Source of the DNA: Iris pallida
Lineage: Eukaryota > Streptophyta > Magnoliopsida > Asparagales > Iridaceae
Assembly (NCBI GenBank): GCA_029216955.1
Contig: JANAVB010009599.1
Span: 1-64,000 of the forward strand
Direction: 5' to 3'
DNA length: 64,000 bases
The notes beneath the pieces are model-generated. The model was not told the DNA's origin, did no database searches, and saw only the letters and a list, made by a program, of their open reading frames with translations. Positions 42,573 to 55,782 of the stretch are shown in pieces; position 1 is the first letter of the stretch, and each line of letters begins with the position of its first letter. The position numbers were made by a program, and so were the translations under genes.

Positions 42573-45500
42573 CTGTCAAATGAATTTAAATGATTAAATG
42601 GGTCGACTCTGGAAGCAAATCAATGTTGTAATAATTTGGACAGCAATCTATATGCTACAAAAGAGCAACAAGAGAGCCTTTCTCCTCATCTTAACTGAAC
42701 AAAAGAGCACAACTATAAATCATACAAAAATAATAAACAAAACTGATTTTTCAATAGTTTCAACTTTCAAATATTCCTAGAAATGCTCCTTCCCTGTTTC
42801 AAGACAATAATAAAATACCGATATCTCCTTCAACTTCGCAGCCCTCCCAGCAATATCTCAAGCAATTACAGGAAAAGTAGGCTTACTTCAAAATATTTAG
42901 CGAATAAAACTAATCATAAACCTGTTGCATGATTTTCTTACATACAGAGACTATATAGTAATATCCTCCAGCAATCTTTAATGACGATCAAGAAACACAT
43001 TAAGTTTGAAAAGACAAGTTTGTAAGCTTAACTTCAAGTAATTGAAAACTCTGAAGTCTCTCCTTATTTTACAAGTCACAATACTTAATAGATGTGCTTT
43101 TTAAGATATTTGTTTGTTTCTATAGACCAAATTGCACTAGATGGTTATCACAAAGGTCTCAGACAACTGATTTAATCTTTTCTTTACAAAAGATCGGTAT
43201 AAAATCGAACCACTCTAAATAGAGATGTGATAAATGTAAACCGAATCTGAATGCTTAAGGTGCACAGACATTCCAAAATGGTGGTGTCCGAGTTGAACAC
43301 ATATCGGACACGCCATAGACTTCAAAATACACCATAACATCCCGTGCTATCAAGATCAGGGGAGAGGCTTTGCTCAAGAAAGAATATATCGCCCAGTCTA
43401 ACTCTTAAGTCGGAACTAGAGGCAATGAATATTGGAAGGATGCTAAAATACATGTCGTGTCTGTTTCGCAGGGAAGAGGTATGCAGTTCAACTCCATAAA
43501 CCTTTATTGTTTCTACACTTCAATTCTCTCCACTTACCCTAATTTTGATATTCAATTTGAATGGACCGAAGGAGTTAGCATTCTCTAAGCACAAGATTAA
43601 TTGGCATCATAGTCCTTGTTTGTACCCTTCAAAGAGAGGCGTAGCATGTAACAACCTTTCTGACTAGGAATGATCAGGGATCACAACTACAGTGGGACCA
43701 TGTGCACCATAAATCTTCAAGAAAGGATGAACAATGAAAACAACATCACAAAGTAGGAAGCCTGACTCAGAAAAAAGTTCCATGGTGACACTGTTGGCAC
43801 AATGAGTTTTTCTTAGTTCAAGCGCGATGCCTGACCAACTCAAGTTGAAAGTTCAAGTATGGAGAATTCAGAAAGAGAAAACATGGCAGAAGAGAGAAAA
43901 TTGGCAAAATCAACTTCCAAAGGTAAGAATCTCGTGCAATCCTTCAATAAGATGGTACAATTGATGAAGACAAGTTAGATATTCGGATTAAGCAACCACA
44001 TATATGTGGAGATATTGGTATTCTAAAGCTCAAAAGACGATTTTATGTCTAAACTTAACAAGCCATGTCCTTACTCGGTGGAGCTTGTGAATAATTGTAG
44101 TACCAAGAAAATGACGTAGAATACTTTCACAGTCCTTATCAAGAAGCAATTATATGGGAAGATCAATGGTTAAGAGAGAATATTTCAGACAAAAGTATGA
44201 GTACTCCATACAAGAGAAGAATTTAGAGTATCTAAAACAACAAATCCACGAGGTTTTATGCCAAATTTCTCGTGGTGACTACGTGAATCCTTCTATTTCA
44301 AAAAGCTCGGCTAAGGAAAAAAGGGTAAAAAGGGAGTAAAATAACAAGCTTTTCAAAAGCGGATGCCTCACCACCTAGGTGTCTCGGTCATGTTGACGCC
44401 CACGTAACAAGGGTTTACGCAGATTGGTCATGAAGCACCCGGCTAGCTATATGAGGCATTGTCCTAGTGCCTCATGCCCACCTAATTCGGTCTTGGCCGC
44501 TTCGTTCCGCCTAGAATTTGAACACAGCCTAGATATTAACCGAAATGCTCAGACGCAAGTCCAAGGCCATGCCCAACGACATGAAACAAAATAGGAAAGG
44601 GAAAAAATCAGAATTCCTACTCTTACTCTCCAAATCAACTGCTTTCACTTGCAACAACAACAACCACCTCTATCCCAAAAATTTTGGGGTCGACTCTTTA
44701 AATCCTTTTCTTCCATTCAGCTCTATTAAGGGCCATATCCTCCATAACACTTCTCCCGGATTTTGCCGACGTGAGAGAGAGAGAGCACCATCAGTAATTC
44801 AACTTCTACGTCTAGGTATTAATATGAATATCATTAAATAACATGAGGCATCACCACAATGAACAAGGCCAAAGATTACATAAAGTAGAAAATGAGAAAG
44901 AGAAAAAAAAAATTAGAAACCCACACACTCACCCAACAACGGTCCCAATTATAAACGTTTGTAGTAAATTACCTATTCCACACCCTAAAATTTAAGGCTT
45001 GAAGCTCCCACCTCACTGCCTTGAAGCCTCACCAAGGTATTTTGGGGCTTTGCTGTCTTGCTGCATCGTGCTGCCTTAACAAGCTTGAAAAAAGAGAACA
45101 AACTCACAAGGATAGATGTACTGAACTTTGCACCCAAGTTCAAGCCAATGGCATCAAATTAGACGATAAATCAAAGCAAAGACATCAGTGAATGCTGCAA
45201 AAGTGAGAGAGTTACCTGAAAGCCTGACAAGAAGATATCACTTAGCACAACCTTTTCTGAAGACATTCAGAATCAAACAGAACAGAAATTATGTGTGGCT
45301 CATCGGCAGACAATCATTGATCTCTGGATTCAGGACATTTTTACTCAAAGGGCTGACACAGAAGACGGGGCTAAAGGCTACACTATCTCAACTTGTACAC
45401 ATTGACTGGTTTCACAAGGAGGTTGAACTGAAGATCCCAGTGCAGTACTTTAGTACATTTTCAAATTGTCATTATGGATAATCTCCAATGGCGGAGCATT

Positions 45501-45690
45501 GGAAATTAAGATGCTTATAAGTTACTTTTGGCAATTCATATTTATTGGATAAGAATGCTATTTGTTACTGAAGGCTATATAAGTTTGCAAGGGACAGGAG
45601 AAATATGATCACTGCTTGTAAATTTCAAGATCTCTGTAAGCATGAAATCACAAGCTAAGCAATGATAAATGCATGTGGAACGTTCATGCT
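42573..45690 (-). other. Likely invertase intron continuation, no gene
   Basis: AT-rich DNA without recognisable exons. The frame at 45188-45481 resembles nothing known. 44360-44530 has decayed gcctaggtg-type MITE sequence. Confidence 0.5.
44655..44780 (-). mobile_element. RTE-type LINE 3' end fragment
   Basis: caacaacaacaaccacctct then atcccaaaaattttggggtc and ttaaatccttttcttccatt, read on the minus strand, is the familiar 3' end of plant RTE elements with a (TTG)n tail. Recognition is by pattern only. Confidence 0.55.
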
Positions 45691-45699
45691 ATTTTTGTA

Positions 45700-46103
45700 A
45701 CTGCAAAAGGATGATATTCAGATTGGCTGATATCCCGCGGGGGGTTTGGTGTTGGAGATGAGCAGATTCAAAGACTTATTCCATGAGCATCATGGATAAC
45801 CACCAAAAGGGCCAGCTGACATGGTATTTAATTGGTTTCAGATACCTCTATCTGCCGAGCCTAAGTATGTCCTGACACTTGATGATGGAACATGAGGATA
45901 CAAAGCAAATACTAAATACCTCTTTCTGCTACCAAAAGGGCCAGCTGCCATAGTATTTAATTGATTTCATTACCTCTTTCTGCCAAGCCTAAGTATGTCC
46001 CAGCACTTGATGATGAAACATGAGGGTACAAAGAAACAAAGACGAGCTTTTCCTGACTAAGGGATTTATACTGTACATATCTACACTATAAGTGTCTGTA
46101 ACA
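45700..46103 (-). repeat. LTR-like region of decayed copia with tandem repeat
   Basis: A possible LTR start (minus strand) TGTTACAGACACTTATAG at 46103 follows a purine run TTTGAGAGAGG. Inside are two tandem copies of a unit of about 130 bases (about 45797-45930 and 45931-46040) beginning accaaaagggccagctg. The far end of the LTR could not be placed. Confidence 0.55.
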
Positions 46104-48137
46104 CCTCTCTCAAACTCACGATGGTATGACAATGTGAGTTTGACAAAATGTAAGTATAAAAAAACAAAAAAAAACAATCAACTAACAGCCAGCACCCCTT
46201 AAACTTATGAGGATCTACCAACAAGAGTTTACCTAGTAGAAAGGAGCATAATTGATGCAATCTACAACTGAGAAGTAACATGTGGTAGCGAGACAATCCC
46301 GAGAATATACTGTTGTCGGACATATTGACAATCAACCTCTATGTGTTTTTCCTTTCACAAGGTTGCAGGCAATCTGAAGTACATTAGTTTTGTCACAATG
46401 CAAAGGAGTCGGACAAAAAACAGAGAGACAAATATCATTAATAAGCTAACGAAGTCATCTCAACAGTAGTAGCAGCCATAGCCCAATACCCAGCATCAGC
46501 ACTAGATCTGCAAACCACCTCATGTTTCTTTGATTTCCAGAAAATTAAAGAATCACCAAAAGAACACACAAAACCCATTAGTGAATCTATCGTCATTAAC
46601 ATCACTAGCTCAATCAGCATTAGAATAAGAACTAAGATTCAAAGACAAAGTAGCCAAGAAGAACAACGACCAACCATTGGTGCCTCGTATATAGCAAAGA
46701 ATCCTTAGCAGAGCAACATAGAGTGTAGTATGAAGCGCAGAAACAAACTGACTAACAACATGTACTACATGAGAAATATTATGACGACTAATAGTGAGAT
46801 AAACCAACATGCCAACTAATTATATGTACCGAGACGACACGAGACTATCTCTATCATCAGAACGCATCTTGGAGATTCAACTCAAGATGATTAGGTACTG
46901 TGCAAGTATCAGTAAGCTCTTCTATATCAAGTATCTCACCAGTGAACTTATGTTGGGAGAGAAGGTATCCGAGAGTAGAATGAACAACCTCCAACCAAGA
47001 AAGTAGCGGAGAGGACCAAGATCTTTCACCTCAAATTGTGTATACGAGTGCTGCTTGACATTTAATATGCGCAAAATCACCACCAATAATAATCATCTAG
47101 AAAACCATGCTTGAGGTGCATGCTTGAGGTCATATAAGGCCTTGTGGAGATGGCAGACCTGGCCAAAAGATGAGGTAAACCAAGTGGACGAGTCATGTAG
47201 ACGTCCTTTGATAAATCACCGTGAAGAAATGTCCCATCCTTTGATAAATCAAGGACTGCCAGATGCAGCCTCTTGGGCCTTGCATTGCGTAAAGACTTGA
47301 TATTTTTGGGTGGAGTACCATGACGCTTGTGCCAAGCACACTACTTCTACCATGTCGTGGATCAGAAGTACCATGATTCTGTGTGCCATCAGAGGAATCG
47401 TCAGGAACAATAGGATGGGGCTGACCTTGAAGAGCATGCGAGGGCCAAGACACCAAAACAAAACTCCCATGTAGAGTAGTGGACTGAGTCTCAAGCGAAC
47501 AACGACGAGTCTCCTTAGCAGTCAACTCGTTCACTACCGTATCTAGTGAGAGGTAATTGTTGAACGTTGAAACATAATACCAGTAGAAGTCCAGGACTGA
47601 GGTCTTAGTCGCATAAGAAATTGAAGTACATGCTATCTCATAACACAAGATATTGTGTGTGACACGAACATGAGCGCCAACCTCGGGAGTAGTCTCCATA
47701 ATAACAAGCTGACTCAATAGATCCATCATAAAAGCATAAAACTTCCTTACTGTACGATGTGCCTAGGAAGTAGAATGAATAAATTGCATCAGCCAGTACT
47801 CGTAGGCATTATCACTTTTGAGTATAGTACTGCCTCAAATGGGCCCACATGGCGGCTACAATATTGTAGGGATCAAGCTAGAGCATAATGGTAGGCGAGA
47901 CGGACTGAAGAATGATATCCATGGCCTAATGCTCATCATAAGTCCATGTGGGACATGACTCACAAAAGCTACATCAACCTCTTCTGTAGTACGATTCGGA
48001 TGGGGATGTATGCCATCAACATGGTCCCAAAGACCTTGGCTCCTCAGATGGCTCCTGACAGCTAATGCCCAAACATGGTAGTTTGGGTCCTCCAGGATAA
48101 CACGCAGACGAAACTTGGTCAGAGTTGACATATACAT
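46104..48137 (-). pseudogene. Heavily decayed copia polyprotein
   Basis: Minus-strand pieces in copia order: gag start (LEDPNYHVWALAVRSHLRSQ, about 48060-48090), a gag C-terminal region (47190-47730), RT fragment FEVKDLGPLRYFLG (near 47000), TISRHNISHVVHVVSQFVSA (46750), and RNase H (FWKSKKHEVVCRSSADAGYW near 46500) with the end LLVDPHKFKGCW. Integrase and most of RT are missing. Many frameshifts and stops mark it as old. Confidence 0.8.
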
Positions 48138-48358
48138 TGCTCACAACATGACGGACAACGTACAACGCAACAAAACTCTACTCGAGCGCAATACGTTGCA
48201 CAACAATGCAGCACTCCCGTATAATACTACAACAACAACGAGAATCGTCTCCCCCGAGTACAAACATATACCAATAATCACATGTACAAACAGAATAAAC
48301 TACTAATCCTCACAAACAATACAACCTACATAACTACTAACCACACAGACAAGTGGGC
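48138..48358. other. Possible copia leader, no gene
   Basis: About 220 bases between the copia gag start and the gypsy-type element's target duplication. No PBS is visible here; it may have been continuous with 55783 onward before the insertion. Confidence 0.4.
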
Positions 48359-48363
48359 TATCA

Positions 48364-50759
48364 TGTCACGCCCCGCTCCCATAGGAGCGATCGTCCTCGC
48401 TAAAGCGTGATGCCGCACGAGCCTAGACTGCGCTCGTGCAAGACGGGTTCCATAACGGCCGATTTCAGCGGCTGCGACGGGATCGTCGCACAGAAGTCTC
48501 ATGCAGAGACATTGAATCATAGCAGCGGAAATTTAGAACAAACGCAAGTTATTCAAAGAAGCTTTTTATTGATATTGAAACAACGGTTACATTGGGGCGC
48601 AAGGCCAAGATTACAAGTCTCTCAAGCTCACTCATCTCATATTACAAGTCACTCAGCTCTCTCTCATCTCTCAATACATGTCTCGAGCCAGCGGATGCTT
48701 CGGAAGGCAACGTCCATACATTAGGTCATGTATAAGTCTTTACTCCATGCGGCCGCGCACTTCGAATCGCCAAGGAACTCCGTGCCTCGACGCATCCAAG
48801 CGAGCTCCGCGTCACGAGCTTCTACATGTGCCTGCACATGTAAACTATGTGGGTGTCAGTACTCAACTGTACTGGTGGAATGAGCTCCTCGCCCATCCTT
48901 ACAAAACCGACACGTTATTTTACTTTGTGCAACATAGTCCCTTCTTATCAATTGTCTTTCTACTCTTGCCTTAGGATTAGTTTTAGGACAGACACATTGG
49001 TCTATTTCGTGTTTCAAGACCATCTCGTGCTTGCAACATCAACGTTACCCTTTCAAGTCGTGTTTGCCTTACGGTACTTAATCAGAGACACAACTACGCG
49101 ATGAGTCTCCATTTCCATGTGATCGTGCTAGGAATCCATCGTGTCGTGCCTCGCAACTCAGGGTGACTAAACCATATCGCCGCCTCGCGGCCCTTGCTAC
49201 TTTGATCACCAACTGACCCAATCAAGACTTGTGAATGTTAGTGTCACTCAACCAACTTTGCCTTGCGGCGGTTTTCCGACTTAAACTAAAACAACTCAAC
49301 CAACTTATGCAACTTATATGCCGACAACTCAAGACTCGACGCCACATCCCGTGCCGAAGCACGTTGCCTATGTTGTAGCCATTCTTAAGCCCAAACATTT
49401 GTATTCTAACTGTACACACATTCAACAACTCAACTCAATCCAAAGGCACACACGCGGATTGCCGCCATGCCGACTCATCTATATGATTTGGTCACTGACT
49501 CCCAGAGCCATCGTGGACTCCTCTAGCTTTTGTTAGACGGGCTCCCCTTTCAGCGCAAGGTAGCTAGCCCCGCTGCAAGTCCCCGCCTAACCCGTGTCCA
49601 GCACAGCTAATTACTCGTTTCCAATCGCGGCCGCAACGGTCCCGTGGCCGCCGGGTTGCCGGGCAGGGAAACGACCTACCTTGTCGACAAGTTGTCCATG
49701 ACCATGCAAGACTCGACTCAAACTGACGTCTCACACAGTCATGCTACTTCTTTCTTCTGAGACCGCCTCGCCGACCTATAGCCGCGAGCATACTTCTTTC
49801 TTCTTAGACCGCCTCGCCGACCTGTAGCCGCGAGCGTACTTCTTTCTTCTTAGACCGCCTCGCCGACCTGTAGCCGCGAGCGTTCTTTCCATGTTACCAT
49901 ATCATTTCATTCAACTCAATGCCTATTTGATAGTCCTTTCTCCAAAACTCATTGAATCAATCGTGGTTTATGTCTTAAACACTAAGTCCGTGCATCGTGC
50001 CTTAAGCCAACCATGTTGTACGCAACACTCCTGCCCAAGTCAACGGGCCTCGAGATCGTGGGAATACTTAACTTTGACAAACCGCGAAAGAGCGGGACGA
50101 TACTTGTAATGTCTTAGGTCGACCGGCATAACTTTGCCTAACTTACTTTGCAACAACTTGACGAGCAAAGGCTGCGTCAAGCCTTGCGTCGTGGGAACGT
50201 GCCGTGCACGCGTTCGACTTTGAACAACCAAGTTATTTGAGGTGCCTAGACTTATGCCGCAAGCCGTGCAATACAACTTAATCCGTCGGGCGAGCAGAGG
50301 CTATGCTACGCCTTGGACGATGAGATCGTGCATGCTTTATGAAGCATTTGTGCGGACGACGCCTATGAATTTGGCTAACTCTTAGCTTTGCGGTGAATAC
50401 CAACTTTCCTTCTCCAAATCCACGGGACGAAGGATCGAGTGTCATTTTCAAAGCACGCCGTGCACCCACTCTAAGCCAACCGTTGGACCTTTCCATATTC
50501 TAACTCAGTTCGACCCGTCGGAATTATTCCCTTTTGCTATGTGGAATCGTCCCTTTTATTATCAAGCCTACTTGTGCAAGTTGAAAACATGCGATTTATT
50601 ATGTGAAGGCTAAGATGAGACAAGTTCACCGAAACTACCCCACCTGAGCGAGCGGTCGCCTCGACCGAGCGATGTCTCCGAGTAGCCGTTGCAAGGCTAA
50701 GTCCGAACGCCGTCGGCGTTCCTATTCCTCCGATTGACTGAGCGGGACGGGGCACTACA
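48364..50759 (-). repeat. 3' LTR (2,396 bp)
   Basis: Plus strand TGTCACGCCCCG ... GGGGCACTACA. Near-identical to 53386-55777; in the first 165 bases there are eight differences, all transitions. Plus-strand reading frames in it recur in the other LTR and are not genes. Confidence 0.95.
49740..49885. repeat. Three 46-bp tandem repeats in LTR
   Basis: Units begin cttctttcttct, contain agaccgcctcgccgacct and end gccgcgagc. The matching block in the other LTR is 54770-54905, where one unit lost a few bases. Confidence 0.9.
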
Positions 50760-53385
50760 TCATACACCACTCAAAAAAGTTTCGTCCTCGAAACTAACTG
50801 AGTACACTTATCGACTTATCACTTTACTCAATATTCAAGGACTCTCGCACACACTTCTCCTATGCGTTCCCTCAAATCCGAGCCACGCTCGTGCTACCCT
50901 CAATCTTTTCTTTAAAACTTACAATCTCAAAATCCTCGACACTTTCCTGTTCCTCAAGTCTCACTTCAATTCAACATATCACTTAGTATGGATCGTGCAC
51001 ATATTTTAGGCGTCCCCAAAATACATGCATTTCAGCCAAGCCTCGTGATAGCGAATATTTTCATTACCACTCGAGTCGGATCGTGCACACATTCAAGCGT
51101 CCTTGATATACATGCATGTCAGCCGAGGCTCATGAGTGGTATTTTCATATTCCCGAATCATTCCATTCATCAATACCAATATCCCGACCAATCAATCCTC
51201 AAGATCACTCGCACCGATACTAACTCTCGCAACATGGACGTCTTGCCTAACCGCTAGGCTATCTCTCTCCGTCAGTATTGAAATCATAGTTCCCAAACAA
51301 CAATATCAACACTGACCCCATCCTAAGGTCAAACCAAATTGATAGTACAGGATTTTCTACCCAAGCTCGCATCACTCCGATTTCTAAACATCGAGCATCG
51401 ATTTCCTACGCACATCCCAATATTCGTCGCACGGGGTCCGAGTCGTTCAGCAAAGCCATCCTACGACAACTCACATTTCTACCAATTTCTTGACATATCA
51501 ATATGACTCGTTCATCAAACCATTTCGCATAGTCTATCTCTTCGAACACGTTCAACGTACTCCGCCTATCAATCCTTTCAAGTCAAACATGCTACGACAC
51601 AATTCACCGCTAAACCATAATTCATATTCCATACTCCCTAAGTCATTTATCCCAGTTCACGTAATCGATCATGAGGTCGTCTTAGCTCAACAATATGTTG
51701 CGCTCCGATCTCACGCGAGTCAGATTATCCTCGGTGGGCATGAATCACCATGCACGCTCCCGCGGGATAATTATCCTCCTCGGGACGTAACTCTTGTTCG
51801 AGTCTAGACTAATTCAATTTCTTGATACGCGGATTGGACCTACTCAATCCTCAAGTTTATTTCATTCATCAATCGCAATCCTAACATCCTCAAATTTTTC
51901 TTCGCATCAAACCGACAAGTCGAGACAATCAAAGTTGCCGCGTCCTGATTTTCCGAGTTCGATCATTCCCGCGACATGAATCACCATGTCAGCGCTCACG
52001 CGGAACGATCGTCTCAAATCCGACGCGACGCATGTGCGAGACTAGAGTTGCGCTCACGCAAGACAAGAATGTCGACGTTGTGGTTATCCGCGTAACCATC
52101 AAGACACTTTCATTTTCATCCGGCATTCATCTCAATCAAAATCCTAAGTATAGCATCCAACCAAACAATAACACTTGCACGATCGTCATTCGCCGAGTTA
52201 GAGTACCCCCGAGTTATCGCATAGCGATCTTTGATACGCCTCAATACCATCGACGATATGCGTAACCTGACGATCTTCCTTTGCAACCAAATTTCGAGTC
52301 GTACGAACAATGCTATCGTCCGACTGGACAATCTCCTCGACATTCAAATTCTAGTTCGATTATTATCCTTCGAATCATTCACAACATCAATTTCCTTAAA
52401 CCAATTTCCCGTATTGTTCATCCATTTATCTTAAGTCATCGACCAACGTATTCCCTCAATTCGCATCATTCCTTTGCTAACTCAAATCATCGAACAACAT
52501 TCATTTCAAATCCTCAGAGTCATTTGCGTAACTTCAAAATCAAACCTTTTTTTCATGCACGCTATCTTTCCGTCGTGCTAACTTTTCGTATACGATCCGT
52601 ATCAATTTCCTCGATCAAGTTATCTGTTCGCTACACCTTAACTTTTCCTCGATTCGATTTCATCTACTCGATCATTTTCGTGTTTCATACTTGCGTAATC
52701 CTCAATCCCGTGCACGTTCCGTGCACGTCAATTTCTAGGTTGTTCGAATCGACTCGTCAAATCTTCAAGACTACAACTTGTTCAACGACACTCAATCTAA
52801 GGCTTTGCATATGCGTGATGCTTGCTGATAAACTCATTGGCACCCCGAATCCTCAACCGATTGATTAACATCCCTGAGGCTATCGCATACACCACTCAGG
52901 GATGAAGTCATTCAACAAATCCTCAACTTATCATTCGAATCAAAATCGACTTCTTCGAATCTCGTTCGAACCATTCCTCAATTTTCAAGCACGCTCATCT
53001 ATATCGCATCGACGATATCGCCGTTCGATAGCACCCCTGTCGATAATCATCCCATTTTACTCAATCAAGTCTAACTCACTCTCGTCCGACACAATTCGAA
53101 TCCCGCACTCGACTTTTCTAAGGTCGACGCAATCCTTGGTATATATGCCAAGCCCGACTTAGCCAACTGTACTTACGCGGACCATATTTTTGTTTTGTCA
53201 AAAACTGTTCTTCTACGTTTTGCAAAATAGAGACTTATTGTATGGACATCATGTGGGACATTTGAGAGAGAGCGCACCAACGATTTCAACTTTGCGGAAG
53301 CAACAATTCAGAATTTGCGGAAACAACGAAGTTAAAGAATTCAATCGATAGTCCAAGGACGTAAAGCCGTGCTCTGATACCATTA
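50760..53385 (-). other. LARD interior, no recognised proteins
   Basis: 2,626 bases, evenly mixed composition. The polypurine-like end (minus strand TTTCGAGGACGAAACTTTTT) is at about 50775-50800. Short reading frames on the plus strand (for example 52281-52868) match nothing known. Confidence 0.75.
53371..53382 (-). promoter_or_regulatory. LARD primer binding site (tRNA-iMet)
   Basis: The minus strand reads TGGTATCAGAGC three bases inside the 5' LTR. Confidence 0.92.
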
Positions 53386-55777
53386 TGTCACGCCCCGCTC
53401 CCGTAGGAGCGATCGTCCTCGCTAAGGCGTGATGTCGCACGAGCCTAGATTGCGCTCGTGCAAGACGGGTTCCATAACGGCCGATTTCAGCGGCTGCGAC
53501 GGGGTCGTCGCACAGAAGTCCCATGCAGAGACATTAAATCATAGCAACGGAAATTTAGAACAAATGCAAGTTATTCAAAGAAGCTCTTTATTGATATTGA
53601 AACAACGGTTACATTGGGGCGCAAGGCCAAGATTACAAGTCTCTCAAGCTCACTCATCTCATATTACAAGTCACTCAGCTCTCTCTCATCTCTCAATACA
53701 TGTCTCGAGCCAGCGAATGCTTCGGAAGGCGACGTCCATATATTATGTCATGTATAAGTCTTTACTCCATGCGGCCGCGCGCTTCGAATCGCCAAGAAAC
53801 TCCGTGCCTCGACGCATCCAAGCGAGCTCCGCGCCACGAACTTCTACATGTGCCTGCACATGTAAACTATGTGGGTGTCAGTACTCAACTGTACTGGTGG
53901 AATGAGCTCCTCGCCCACCCATACAAAACCGACACGTTATTTTACTTTGTGCAACATAGTCCCTTCTTATCAATTGTTTTTCTACTCTTGCCTTAGGATC
54001 AGTTTTAGGACAGACGCCTTGGCCTATTTCGTGTTTCAAGACCATCCCGTGCTTGCAACATCGACGTTACCCTATCAAGTCGTGTTTGCCTTACGGCACT
54101 TAATCAGAGACGCAACTACGCGATGAGGCTCCATTTCCATGTGATCGTCCTAGGAATCCATCGTGCCGTGCCTCGCAACTCAGGGTGACTAAACCATATC
54201 GCCGCCTCGCGGCCCTTGCTACTTTGATCACCAACTGACCCAATCAAGACTTGTGAATGTTAGTGTCACTCAACCAACTTTGCCTTGCGACGGTTTCCCG
54301 ACTTAAACTCAAACAACTCAACCAACTTATGCAACTTATATGCCAACAACTCAAGACTCGACGCCACATCTCGTGCCGAAGCACGTTGCCTATGTTGTAG
54401 CCATTCTTAAGTCCAAACATTTGTATTCTAACTGTACACACATTCAACAACTCAACTCAATCCAAAGGCACACAAGCGGATTGCCGCCAGGCCGACTCAT
54501 CTATATGATTTGGTCACCGACTCCCAGAGCCATCGTGGACTCCTCTAGCTTTTGTTAGACGGGCCCCCATTTCAGCACAAGGTAGCTAGCCCCGCTGCAA
54601 GTCCCCGCCTAACCCGTGCCCAGCACAGCTAATTACTCGTTTCCAATCGCGGCCGCAACTGTCCCGTGGCCGCCGGGTTGCCGTGCAGGGAAACGACCCA
54701 CCTTGTCGACAAGTTGTCCATGACCATGCAAGACTCGACTCAAACTGACGTCTCACACAGTCATGCTACTTCTTTCTTCTTAGACCGCATCGCCGACTTA
54801 TAGCCGCGAGCATACTTCTTTCTTCTTAGACCGCCTCGCCGACCTGTAGCCGCAAGCGTACTTCTTTCTTAGACCGCCTCGCCGACCTGTAGCCGCGAGC
54901 GTTCTTTCCATGTTACCATATCATTACATTCAACTCAATGCCTATTTGATAGTCCTTTCTCCAAAACTCATCGAATCAACCGTGATTTATGCCTTAAACA
55001 CTAAGTCCGTGCATCGTGCCTTAAGCCAACCGTGTTGTACACAACACTCCTGCCCAAGTCGACGGGCCTCGAGATCGTGGAATACTTAACTTTGACAAAC
55101 CGCGAAAGAGCGGGACGATACTTGTAATGTCTTAGGTCGACCGGCATAACTTTGCCTAACTTACTTTGCAACAACTTGACGAGCAAAGGCTGCGTCAAGC
55201 CTTGCGTCGTGGGAACGTGCCGTGCACGCATTCGACTTTGAACAACCAAGTTATTTGAGGTGCCTAGACTTATGCCGCAAGCCGTGCAATACAACTTAAC
55301 CCGTCGGGCGAGCAGAGGCTATGCTACACCTTGGGCGATGAGATCGTGCATGCTTTATGAAGCATTTGTGCGGGCGACGCCTATGAATTTGGCTAACTCT
55401 TAGCTTTGCGGCGAATACCAACTTTCCTTCTCCCAAGCCACGGGACGAAGGATCGAGTATCATTTTCAAAGCACGCCGTGCACCCACTCTAAGCCGACCG
55501 TTGGACCTTTCCATATTCTAACTCAGTTCGACCCGTCGGAATTATTCCCTTTTGCTATGTGGATTCGTCCCTTTTATTATCAAGCCTACTTGTGCAGGTT
55601 GAAAACATGTGATTTATTATGTGAAGGCTAAGATGAGGCAAGTTCACCGAAACTACCTCACCTGAGCGAGCGGTCGCCTCGACCGAGCGATGTCTCCGAG
55701 TAGCCGTTGCAAGGCTAAGTCTGAACGCTGTCGGCGTTCCTATTCCTCCGATTGACTGAGCGGGATGGGGCACTACA
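53386..55777 (-). repeat. 5' LTR (2,392 bp)
   Basis: Partner of 48364-50759, ending in TG...CA with the same terminal words. Confidence 0.95.
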
Positions 55778-55782
55778 TATCA

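Larger units (their letters stand above)
48364..55777 (-). mobile_element. LARD-like gypsy-type retrotransposon
   Basis: Two long LTRs (48364-50759 and 53386-55777) enclose 2.6 kb, with 5-bp target duplication TATCA at 48359-48363 and 55778-55782. A PBS to tRNA-iMet (53371-53382) lies beside the right LTR and a GAGGACGAAAC...GAGTGG polypurine-like end beside the left one, so it reads on the minus strand. The interior has no gag or pol motifs in any frame. That makes it a non-autonomous element depending on a relative's proteins. Confidence 0.93.

Noticed and set aside
45188..45481. Missing upstream invertase exon
   Set aside because: The translated frame carries none of the conserved N-terminal GH100 motifs and lies on the opposite strand to the gene.
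48407..48724. Reading frames repeated at 53429-53905 and similar pairs
   Set aside because: They recur because the two LTRs are duplicates; no domains, not genes.
52281..52868. 195-codon plus-strand frame in the LARD interior
   Set aside because: Antisense to the element, Ser/Ile/His-rich without any known motif, and no counterpart of gag or pol.
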